This document shows positions 1 to 5,342 of a stretch of DNA of 7,284 nucleotides, one piece after another (position 1 is the stretch's first letter; each line of letters starts with the position of its first letter). This DNA comes from an uncultured Clostridia bacterium (GTDB lineage: Bacteria; Bacillota_A; Clostridia; Christensenellales; CAG-138), in the NCBI GenBank assembly GCA_946623765.1, contig CAMORL010000082.1:1-7284 (forward strand), given 5' to 3'. The notes beneath the pieces are model-generated. The model was not told the DNA's origin and ran no database searches. It worked only from the letters and a program-made list of their open reading frames with translations. The position numbers were made by a program, and so were the translations under genes.

Positions 1-81
1 GACGGCACGGACGCGGCGGGCTTCCGGACGTTTATGGATGAAAAATGCCCGAACGCGAAACGGAAGTGGAGGAAGGCATAA
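1..81 (+). CDS. C-terminal end of an unidentified upstream gene (partial)
   Basis: Reading from base 1, frame 1 is open for 26 codons and stops with TAA at 79-81. The last A of this stop is the first base of the msrA ATG (TAATG), an overlap typical of translationally coupled genes. The visible peptide starts DGTDAAGFRTF and ends in a basic tail, KRKWRKA. Third codon positions are mostly G or C, as in the neighbouring genes, which favours this frame over frame 3 (which also closes, at 41). I do not recognise the family from so short a tail. If real, it would be the gene preceding msrA in the same operon. Confidence 0.42.
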   Translation, partial: DGTDAAGFRTFMDEKCPNAKRKWRKA

Positions 82-578
82 TGAAAACGATCTATCTGGC
101 GGGCGGATGCTTTTGGGGCATGCAGAAGTTTCTGGATCAGTTCGACGGCGTGAAGGAGACCGAGGTCGGCTATGCGAACGGACCCGAGAAAGCGCCGAGC
201 TATCGCGAGGTCTGCGACAATTCCGGACACGCGGAGACCGTGCGCGTCGCATATGACGAAAGCGTACTTTCACTCGATGCGCTTCTGCACTTCTATTTTC
301 AGGTCATCGACCCGACGTCCGTAAACCGGCAGGGCATGGACAGCGGGATCCAGTACCGCACCGGGATCTATTATACGGACGAAAGCCAGCTTCCGGAGAT
401 CGAAGCGGTGTACAAAGAGATCGAACAAGAGGTCGGACAGCCGCTTGCGGTCGAGGTAAAGCCGCTTTTGAACTTTTTCTCCGCCGAGGCGTATCACCAG
501 AACTATCTCGACAAGAACCCGGGCGGCTACTGCCATATCCCGACGCACTTTTTCCATCTTGCGGACAAAAAGGAGTAA
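81..578 (+). CDS. msrA: Peptide-methionine (S)-S-oxide reductase MsrA
   Basis: Cytoplasmic repair enzyme that reduces methionine-S-sulfoxide, free or in oxidised proteins, back to methionine, with thioredoxin as usual electron donor. The 165-residue product has the family hallmarks. The catalytic motif GCFWG at residues 9-13 puts the nucleophile at Cys10. GYANG is at 30-34, GHAETV at 49-54, and the DPTSVNRQGMDSGIQYRTGIYY block at about 78-98. C-terminal GYCHI at 149-153 offers Cys151 as a likely resolving cysteine. No MsrB domain is fused, so this is a stand-alone MsrA of normal length. The ATG at 81 is preferred over an in-frame codon at 45 because it follows a good GGAGG at 68-72 and puts the catalytic Cys at the usual distance from the N-terminus. 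It overlaps the preceding stop by one base and lies 3 nt before proC, so it sits inside an operon. No signal peptide is seen. Confidence 0.96.
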   Translation: MKTIYLAGGCFWGMQKFLDQFDGVKETEVGYANGPEKAPSYREVCDNSGHAETVRVAYDESVLSLDALLHFYFQVIDPTSVNRQGMDSGIQYRTGIYYTDESQLPEIEAVYKEIEQEVGQPLAVEVKPLLNFFSAEAYHQNYLDKNPGGYCHIPTHFFHLADKKE

Positions 579-581
579 GCC

Positions 582-1391
582 ATGTTTGATACAGTCGGCG
601 TCATCGGCACCGGCGCCATGGGAGGCGCCGTCGCAAAACTGATCCGTTCCTCACAGCCCGAAAAAACGCTGTTCCTGTCCAACCGCACCGCTGCAAAAGC
701 GGAAGCGCTTGCATCGGAACTGAACGCGCAGGTCTCGACCAACGAAGAGATTGCAAAAAACTGCGGGCTGATCTTCCTTGCGGTCAAACCGCAGATCATG
801 CCGGGTGTTTTGACCGCGCTTGCGCCGGTGTTCGCGGCGCGTACCGACCGCTTCGTGCTCGTCACGATGGCTGCGGGGCTTACGGCGGAAACGATCCAAA
901 CGCTTTCCGGCGGGGCGTACCCGGTGATCCGCATGATGCCGAACACGCCGATCACGGTCGGCGCGGGGATTATCACCTACTGCGGAAAGGACGCGACGGA
1001 CGGGGAACTTTCTGCGTTTGCCGATCTTCTGAAGGACGCGGGCACGCTCGATCCGATCCCGGAACATCTGATCGACGCGGCAAGCGCGATCGCGGGCTGC
1101 GGTCCGGCGTTCGTCGATCTGTTTCTCGAAGCGCTTGCGGACGGCGCGGTCGCCTGCGGGCTGCCGAGAGCAAAAGCCCTCCTTTATGCAGCGCAGACCG
1201 TCGAAGGCGCGGCGAAGGCGGCAAGGGAGACCGGCGAGCATCCCGGGAAGCTCAAGGACGTCGTCTGCTCGCCTGCGGGCAGCACGATCCAGGGCGTGCG
1301 CGCGCTTGAAAAAGGCGGGTTCCGCAGCGCTGCGATGGAAGCGGTGATCGCCGCATATGAAAAGAATCTTGCGCTGAAAAAAGGCGAATAA
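582..1391 (+). CDS. proC: Pyrroline-5-carboxylate reductase
   Basis: Last step of proline synthesis: NAD(P)H-dependent reduction of 1-pyrroline-5-carboxylate to L-proline in the cytoplasm. The 269-residue length is normal for the family. The N-terminal Rossmann fold begins with VIGTGAMG (residues 7-14). FLAVKPQ lies at 65-71 and MMPNTP at 118-123. The central GCGPAF (172-177) starts the dimerisation domain. The C-terminal family signature runs over about 227-249 (VCSPAGSTIQGV then ALEKGGFRSA). The ATG lies 3 nt after the msrA stop, and its Shine-Dalgarno AGGAG (571-575) is inside the last codons of msrA, so the two genes are almost certainly cotranscribed. Pairing an oxidative-damage repair enzyme with proline synthesis is probably only genomic convenience. 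No convincing terminator follows; a new promoter begins within 10 nt of the stop. Confidence 0.97.
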   Translation: MFDTVGVIGTGAMGGAVAKLIRSSQPEKTLFLSNRTAAKAEALASELNAQVSTNEEIAKNCGLIFLAVKPQIMPGVLTALAPVFAARTDRFVLVTMAAGLTAETIQTLSGGAYPVIRMMPNTPITVGAGIITYCGKDATDGELSAFADLLKDAGTLDPIPEHLIDAASAIAGCGPAFVDLFLEALADGAVACGLPRAKALLYAAQTVEGAAKAARETGEHPGKLKDVVCSPAGSTIQGVRALEKGGFRSAAMEAVIAAYEKNLALKKGE

Positions 1392-1398
1392 AGAACGA

Positions 1399-1427
1399 TT
1401 GACACCGTTTCGCCGCCGGACTATAAT
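1399..1427 (+). promoter_or_regulatory. Perfect consensus sigma-70/SigA promoter
   Basis: TTGACA at 1399-1404 and TATAAT at 1422-1427 are separated by exactly 17 nt. Both hexamers match the housekeeping consensus at all 12 positions. Transcription should start near 1434, giving a leader of about 24 nt to the GTG at 1458. It starts 8 nt after the proC stop and drives the zinc-ribbon gene as its own unit. Confidence 0.85.
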
Positions 1428-1443
1428 GGTTGTAGAAACGAAA

Positions 1444-1449
1444 AGGAGG
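1444..1449 (+). promoter_or_regulatory. Strong Shine-Dalgarno site fixing the GTG start
   Basis: AGGAGG, the full anti-16S complement, lies 8 nt before GTG at 1458. It is the basis for choosing a GTG start over the internal ATG codons, and with the consensus promoter it predicts high expression. Confidence 0.85.
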
Positions 1450-1457
1450 AAGAATCT

Positions 1458-1862
1458 GTGGCTAAAGTCTTTCGTATGAAATGTCCGCATTGCGGCAATG
1501 TTGTGAATGTTCCGCAAACCGGTCCCTGCCCCAAGTGCGGAACGCTGCTCGACACGAATCAGCCCGCGGCAATCGCCGTTTACAGAATGGGAAACTTCAT
1601 GGGCGCGGCAACCGGCTTCGGCATCTACATCAACAACGAACCGTACGGTGCGATCGGCAATCGCGAAACGCTGATCCTTCCGCTTCCTTACGGCTCCTAT
1701 CAGATGCACGTCGTCTGCGGCATGAACCGCAGGTGCAACGATCCGGTCATCACGCTTTCGCCGAATGATCCGTTCGTGTGCCTCAAGGTGCATATGAAAA
1801 TGGGCTTCATTCAGAACTCCTTCATCATTGAGCGCGCAGATCCCTCGACCATGCCGCAGTAA
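1458..1862 (+). CDS. Small zinc-ribbon protein with a beta-rich C-terminal domain, function unknown
   Basis: The 134-residue protein starts with GTG. Residues 9-28 form a zinc ribbon with two CxxC knuckles (CPHCG, Cys9/Cys12; CPKCG, Cys24/Cys27), the pattern of a structural Zn2+ site. After a short linker, residues about 38-128 alternate short hydrophobic strands and turns (AIAVYRMGNF, FGIYINNEPYGAI, LILPLPYGSYQMHVVCG, FVCLKVHMKMGF). This resembles the small beta-sandwich domains that follow zinc ribbons in several uncharacterised Firmicutes proteins, and loosely DUF2846-type folds; that is a resemblance by eye, not a search result. Three more Cys (87, 93, 108) lie in the beta domain. No signal peptide or membrane segment is visible, so it is probably cytoplasmic. 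It forms a single-gene unit between a perfect promoter and a strong terminator. I cannot assign a function. Confidence 0.88.
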   Translation: MAKVFRMKCPHCGNVVNVPQTGPCPKCGTLLDTNQPAAIAVYRMGNFMGAATGFGIYINNEPYGAIGNRETLILPLPYGSYQMHVVCGMNRRCNDPVITLSPNDPFVCLKVHMKMGFIQNSFIIERADPSTMPQ

Positions 1863-1875
1863 CCGATGAAACGGC

Positions 1876-1909
1876 AAGGACCCTCCGGGTTTCCGGAAGG
1901 TCCTTTTTT
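1876..1909 (+). terminator. Intrinsic terminator after the zinc-ribbon gene
   Basis: AAGGACC (1876-1882) pairs with GGTCCTT (1899-1905). After one C/A mismatch, TCCGG (1884-1888) pairs with CCGGA (1893-1897), closing a GTTT loop. The stem runs into six T (1904-1909). It lies 13 nt after the stop codon, between convergent genes. On the minus strand the stem is followed by only two T and then GCCG, so it should end the LysR operon only poorly. Confidence 0.9.
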
Positions 1910-1917
1910 GATGCGGA

Positions 1918-2811
1918 TTATCGGGCTTCGCCGGTTTCGGAAAGATGCCGCGCAAAATCCCAGACGCCCTGCACGGCGGGAGACATGGCGTGCAGACGGT
2001 AGCGGAGAAGACAGATCTCGCGGGTCATCGGCACGTCGGAAAACGGGATCAGCCGGAGATTGAAGTTGTCCAGGATCGGCAGACGCGGCATGATCGCCAC
2101 GCCCGCGCCGGTCGTGACCGACGCCGCGATCGAACTGTATTCGTCGGCTTCAAAGACGATGTGCGGAGAGAACGACGCTTTTTTGAACCTGTCGGCAAGT
2201 TCGCGGTAGATGAGCGCTTCGTGCGAGATCGAAATGAACTGCTCCTCCGAAACGTCCGGGAGCGTGACGGAGGCACGGTCGCTGAGCCGGTGCGACGACG
2301 GCACCGCAAGAAACAGTTCCTGTTCGGCAACGGGAATGTATTCGATGGAGTCGATTTCCGGTCTCCCGGCGATCAGCAGATCCAGCGAACCGTTCAGCAG
2401 CTGTTCGATGAGACCGCCCGCCATGCCCTGATGGAAGCGGAATGCGGTCTGCCGGTTGCCGAGGTATGTATAGAACCGCTCGACAAAGGACGGCAGCACC
2501 GAAAAACTGACGCTGTAGATATAGCCGAGGTTGATGATGCCGGTGCTCGGCGTTTTCAATTCCTTGAGCCGGTCCTGTCCTTTGGAAAGCTCGGAAAGCG
2601 CGCGCTTTGCGTACGGCAGAAATTCCGCGCCGTATCTGGTCAGCGTAATCTGCTTGCCCTGTTTTTCAAAGAGCGGCATGCCGAGCTCCTTTTCGAGCTT
2701 CGACAGCGCGTAGGAAAGGCTCGGCTGCGAAATATAGAGCAGCGCTGCCGCGCGCGTATAGTGCAGAACCTCTGCTGTCACGCAAAAATACCGAAGCTGC
2801 TGCAGCGTCAT
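1918..2811 (-). CDS. LysR-type transcriptional regulator
   Basis: 297-residue LysR-family DNA-binding regulator. The winged helix-turn-helix spans about residues 2-60, with the typical MTLQQLRYF start, helix-turn-helix around RAAALLYISQPSLSYALSKLEKELG (20-44) and LFEKQGKQITLTRYG at 48-61. The remaining ~230 residues are the two-lobed periplasmic-binding-like effector domain (LDLLIAGRP, the TTGAGVAIMP loop). An upstream in-frame start at 2850 is rejected: GGGAGG at 2819-2824 sits 7 nt before the ATG at 2811, and the family begins at this Met. The ATG overlaps the stop of citXG by 4 nt (ATGA), so it is translationally coupled as the last gene of the citC operon. It is the likely regulator of this operon and of the divergent hydratase, with a tri- or dicarboxylate as plausible effector. 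The ligand is inference. Confidence 0.94.
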   Translation of the reverse strand: MTLQQLRYFCVTAEVLHYTRAAALLYISQPSLSYALSKLEKELGMPLFEKQGKQITLTRYGAEFLPYAKRALSELSKGQDRLKELKTPSTGIINLGYIYSVSFSVLPSFVERFYTYLGNRQTAFRFHQGMAGGLIEQLLNGSLDLLIAGRPEIDSIEYIPVAEQELFLAVPSSHRLSDRASVTLPDVSEEQFISISHEALIYRELADRFKKASFSPHIVFEADEYSSIAASVTTGAGVAIMPRLPILDNFNLRLIPFSDVPMTREICLLRYRLHAMSPAVQGVWDFARHLSETGEAR

Positions 2812-4112
2812 GCGCCCACCTCCCGCAGCGACCCCGAAAATGTGCGCCACGCATCCAGAAAGAACCCGAGCGCAAGCATGTCCGCCGCGCCGCCGGGGCT
2901 GAGATTCCGTTCAATCATGTCGCGGTCAAACGCCTCGATCGCCGCGATCCGTTCATGCTCCGGAAGCATGGCGATGCGAAGCGCATGCTCCTGCGAAAAC
3001 CGGAGTCCGTCTTCGCCGCCGCGGTGCAGCAGGTTCGTGTCGGAAAGCACGACCATCACGTCGATCAGCGCAAGCGCGCCGGGGTTTTCCGAATCCGCAT
3101 GCGCCTTGATCCGGTCCGCCGCATACTGCGCGTGGAAAAAACCGTCCGCCGCTTCACCGACCGCGCCGCGCGCGCCGTGCGCCGAAAGCACCTTTGCGCC
3201 GTTGGTGTTCTGCTCCCGCATGGCGGCGGACAGACGATCCTCTGCATCCGCCCGCGCGAGCGCTGCGGCGTGCGAAACCGCGTCGCCGCCGAATGACAGC
3301 GCCTTGCCCGTACCGTAGAGCAGCAGCCCCATGGAGTAGATCATGCCCTTGTGCGTGTTGACGCCATTCGTTGCCGCAAACATTGCGCGTTCGGCCAAAA
3401 GACCCGCTTCCCGGAGGGAGTCCATGGTTTCGTTCCGAAGTCCCGAAAGGACTGCGGTTTTGAAATAGGGGACGAGGGACGCGGCGCTTTTGAGAAACAG
3501 CGGGACGTCCATATCCGCATGCGCGCCGTTGTTGTTCCGGTCGACCAGCCCCGGCTTCGGCGTCGTGTACAGTTCACGTTCCAGCGCAGCGTGCGCCGTC
3601 GAAGCGAGCGTATCGGCACAGCATTCGTCCAGCAGCGCGTCGGTCGCCTGCTTCACGGCGTTCAGTCCGTGCGCGCGGCTTCTTGCACAGTCCGCCGCCG
3701 GTCCGCCGCAGATCAGACATCTGCGCGGCGTCCTGCGGGACAGCTTTTCGCCGCTTGCGTTCAATACGTCAAAGTCGAACAGCCGCGCCCACGGCGCCGT
3801 GTCCTCGAGCCGTTCCAGCACGGTCTTGACCTGCGCCGCATCCGCGTGCAGCAGGATCAGCGCTTCTGTGCCGGTGACGGCGTCCGAAACGGTGCGAGAA
3901 AGCTGCGGAAAGCCGAGTGCGTCGAACGCGCGCATGCCCTGATCAAACAAAAACCGCGTCTTTGCAGTTCGCTTGACGTCGCCGGCAATGTTCAGGGAAA
4001 ACGAAACAAGACAGTCGCTGCTGCCGGCTGTTTTCAGAATTGCGTTTTGTGCCTGTGCGCGGCGTTCGCGCGCGTCAAGCATCTGTGTTAAGGTGACGGA
4101 GGATGGCTGCAT
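2808..4112 (-). CDS. citXG: CitX-CitG fusion: holo-citrate lyase synthase / triphosphoribosyl-dephospho-CoA synthase
   Basis: 434-residue bifunctional enzyme making the citrate lyase prosthetic group. The CitG half joins ATP and dephospho-CoA to form 2'-(5''-triphosphoribosyl)-3'-dephospho-CoA; the CitX half attaches it to a Ser on the acyl carrier subunit CitD. The CitX domain (about 1-160) shows VTLTQMLDARERRAQ (6-20), NIAGDVKRT (41-49), LFDFDVL (111-117) and RRCLICGGPAADCARSRAH (130-148). The CitG domain (about 165-425) shows PKPGLVD (185-191), GAHADMD (196-202), GVNTHKGMIYSMG (250-262), DTNLLHRGG (358-366) and NLSPGGAADMLA (403-414). X-G fusions are known in other bacteria, so length and order are normal. 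The ATG at 4112 keeps the conserved VTL...ERRAQ segment, though no clear ribosome site precedes it; an internal ATG at 4082 would trim that segment. It overlaps citC by 38 nt and the LysR gene by 4 nt. Confidence 0.93.
   Translation of the reverse strand: MQPSSVTLTQMLDARERRAQAQNAILKTAGSSDCLVSFSLNIAGDVKRTAKTRFLFDQGMRAFDALGFPQLSRTVSDAVTGTEALILLHADAAQVKTVLERLEDTAPWARLFDFDVLNASGEKLSRRTPRRCLICGGPAADCARSRAHGLNAVKQATDALLDECCADTLASTAHAALERELYTTPKPGLVDRNNNGAHADMDVPLFLKSAASLVPYFKTAVLSGLRNETMDSLREAGLLAERAMFAATNGVNTHKGMIYSMGLLLYGTGKALSFGGDAVSHAAALARADAEDRLSAAMREQNTNGAKVLSAHGARGAVGEAADGFFHAQYAADRIKAHADSENPGALALIDVMVVLSDTNLLHRGGEDGLRFSQEHALRIAMLPEHERIAAIEAFDRDMIERNLSPGGAADMLALGFFLDAWRTFSGSLREVGA
2819..2824 (-). 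promoter_or_regulatory. Shine-Dalgarno site of the LysR gene
   Basis: GGGAGG on the minus strand, 7 nt before the ATG at 2811, embedded in the last codons of citXG. It decides the start of the regulator and shows that it can be translated independently as well as by coupling. Confidence 0.8.
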
Positions 4113-5055
4113 AGGTCGTTTCGGGAACCAGAGGTTCGGTCTCTTCGGGTTTGCCGCCGCGGATCAGCGCTCGAACGCGGCTCGCGCTGATCGCGTCGAG
4201 CCGCGGGATTTCGCACAGTTCGATGCCGCATTCGGGCAACAGCTCTTTCATACGCTCGTTGTAGGCGCGGGTGGTGGGAGAAAACGGCTCTTCGCCGACG
4301 AAACGCTTTGTGATGTGCAGCGCCGGCGCGATGCGCGTGCGGAACAATTCGATGTCGAGATCCGCCTTGACCGCGTCGGCGTGCTGCTCGTCGCGGATGA
4401 AATAGGCGGGGAAGGTCTCGCGCGAGACGAGGTATGCGTCGCTGCGGACGACGTGCACGTTTTTGAGATGCGCCGTGCCCGCCTGCAGCATGGCGAACCG
4501 CTCCTCGGGCGAGAACATGGAGCCCGGTTCGGAGACGGAGAAGATATACAGTTCGTCGCAGTGACGCGCGGCATACTCCGAAAGGTGCAGATGGCCGCGC
4601 GTAAAGGGATCGCCGTTCATGACGATCGCGCCGCACGTGCCCTCAAAGCGCGGCAGCGACGCAAGGTAGTCCGAAAACCCGTTTCTCCGGTCCTCCATCA
4701 GCACGGCTTCCTTTGTTTCCACGATCGGAAAGAATCCCAGCGAGCAAAACATGGCGCGGTTTTTCGGCTTGGTACAGACAAACAGCCGTGTGATTCCGGC
4801 GCGCGACGCCTCGTTCAGAAGCTCGGAAAGCACCGTGGCAAACGCGCCTTCGCCCTCCAGATCCGGGGAGACGGCAAATTGCTTCAGGGTGTGCCCCGCG
4901 CGCGAGCCGCAGGCGACGACGCGGAATTCGTCGTCGGTCATCAGCGCAAAGACCTCTGCATCCCCTTCGTCGCGAAGTCCCGCAGAGAATAGAAAATCTT
5001 TATAACGTGTCTGCATCCGCTTCGGAAGCGGCGCATAGAACAAAGAAACGTCCAA
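4075..5055 (-). CDS. citC: [Citrate (pro-3S)-lyase] ligase
   Basis: Activates citrate lyase by ATP-dependent acetylation of the thiol of its CitD-bound prosthetic group, using acetate. Starting at TTG 5055 the product has 326 residues, normal for CitC. An N-terminal GNAT-like domain (about 15-125; FAVSPDLEGEG near 60-70) is followed by a nucleotidyltransferase domain: the HxGH-type loop NGDPFTRGH at 147-155 (Thr in the first position, as in E. coli CitC), FPAYFIRDEQ at 215-224, FVGEEPFSPTTRAYN at 252-266 and ISASRVR at 289-295. TTG at 5055 follows GGAGG (5061-5065) by 5 nt. The frame stays open to a TTG at 5187, but that codon lies upstream of the predicted transcription start. An ATG at 5016 lacks a ribosome site. 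First gene of the minus-strand operon; its end overlaps citXG by 38 nt. Confidence 0.92.
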   Translation of the reverse strand: MDVSLFYAPLPKRMQTRYKDFLFSAGLRDEGDAEVFALMTDDEFRVVACGSRAGHTLKQFAVSPDLEGEGAFATVLSELLNEASRAGITRLFVCTKPKNRAMFCSLGFFPIVETKEAVLMEDRRNGFSDYLASLPRFEGTCGAIVMNGDPFTRGHLHLSEYAARHCDELYIFSVSEPGSMFSPEERFAMLQAGTAHLKNVHVVRSDAYLVSRETFPAYFIRDEQHADAVKADLDIELFRTRIAPALHITKRFVGEEPFSPTTRAYNERMKELLPECGIELCEIPRLDAISASRVRALIRGGKPEETEPLVPETTYAAILRHLNTDA

Positions 5056-5060
5056 AATGA

Positions 5061-5065
5061 CCTCC
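5061..5065 (-). promoter_or_regulatory. Shine-Dalgarno site for the TTG start of citC
   Basis: GGAGG on the minus strand with a 5-nt spacer to TTG at 5055. It is the main reason to prefer this start. A 5-bp hairpin, CGGCG/CGCCG around a 5-nt loop (5072-5086), stands 6 nt upstream and could affect access to the site. Confidence 0.6.
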
Positions 5066-5164
5066 GATTTTCGGCGAAATCCGCCGTTTTGCAGAATTAC
5101 GTACGCGAAAAACCTCCGCTCCCGTCGAAAAAACGGACGGATGCCCTGCGGTCCCGCTGTTGTC

Positions 5165-5194
5165 AGTATAGCAGAAACGCGGAGCAAAATGCAA
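5165..5194 (-). promoter_or_regulatory. Probable promoter of the citC-citXG-lysR operon
   Basis: On the minus strand, TATACT (5170-5165) is a 5/6 match to the -10 box and is preceded by TGC (5173-5171), an extended -10. The -35 candidate TTGCAT (5194-5189) matches at only three positions with an 18-nt spacer. A weak -35 with an extended -10 suits an activator-dependent promoter. Transcription would start near 5158, giving a leader of about 100 nt before the TTG at 5055. Confidence 0.55.
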
Positions 5195-5210
5195 GAAAAA
5201 GATAGGAATG

Positions 5211-5225
5211 ATAGAGAATATCTAT
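5211..5225. promoter_or_regulatory. Candidate LysR-type operator (T-N11-A box) shared by divergent promoters
   Basis: ATAGA-N5-TCTAT is an interrupted palindrome with perfect 5-nt arms. It contains T5212-N11-A5224, the defining LysR-family box. Its centre (5218) is about 60 nt upstream of the predicted citC start site (near 5158) and about 64 nt upstream of the hydratase start site (near 5282). Both are close to the roughly -65 position where LysR regulators usually anchor. The region is AT-rich, so chance palindromes are easier here. Confidence 0.45.
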
Positions 5226-5246
5226 GAAAAATTATAAAAGATATAT

Positions 5247-5275
5247 TTGATATTATACAATTCCTCTTTTATAAT
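5247..5275 (+). promoter_or_regulatory. Promoter of the hydratase gene
   Basis: TTGATA (5247-5252, 5/6 to consensus) and TATAAT (5270-5275, 6/6) are separated by 17 nt. Transcription should start near 5282, giving a leader of about 60 nt. A 7-nt inverted repeat, TATTATA (5251-5257) and TATAATA (5270-5276), overlaps both boxes. Confidence 0.75.
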
Positions 5276-5342
5276 ATGAATGAGGCGGCGCGTATGCGTA
5301 CCGCGGAACAAATCTCATCAAACACGGGAGGAAACAGAGACA

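Larger units (their letters stand above)
5056..5342. other. Divergent intergenic control region
   Basis: These 287 nt contain no gene I can support. From the citC side outward they hold the citC ribosome site and leader (5061 to about 5158), the citC operon promoter, the candidate LysR box, the hydratase promoter, and a 60-nt hydratase leader ending in GGGAGGA (5326-5332), 10 nt before the ATG at 5343. The stretch from about 5190 to 5280 is sharply AT-rich against GC-rich genes on both sides. That is usual for a regulated promoter region and need not mean transfer. No tRNA or recognised riboswitch was seen. Confidence 0.8.

Noticed and set aside
651..1955. 434-codon open frame on the minus strand across proC and the zinc-ribbon gene
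   Set aside because: It is antisense to two well-supported genes, runs through the terminator, has Arg/His-rich low-information composition and no recognisable domain. It is a shadow of GC-rich codon usage.
2812..2850. N-terminal extension of the LysR protein starting at 2850
   Set aside because: GGGAGG lies 7 nt before the Met at 2811, and LysR proteins begin directly at the MTLQQLRYF segment. The added 13 residues are encoded inside the end of citXG.
1945..3318. 457-codon open frame on the plus strand opposite lysR and citXG
   Set aside because: It is antisense to clear LysR and CitG coding sequence. Its product is Arg-rich with no family features, and there is no ribosome site or promoter for it.
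5128..5160. Possible transcription attenuator in the citC leader (GC-rich segment before a run of six T on the minus strand)
   Set aside because: Only a 4-5 bp stem can be drawn before the T run, which is too weak for a convincing intrinsic terminator.
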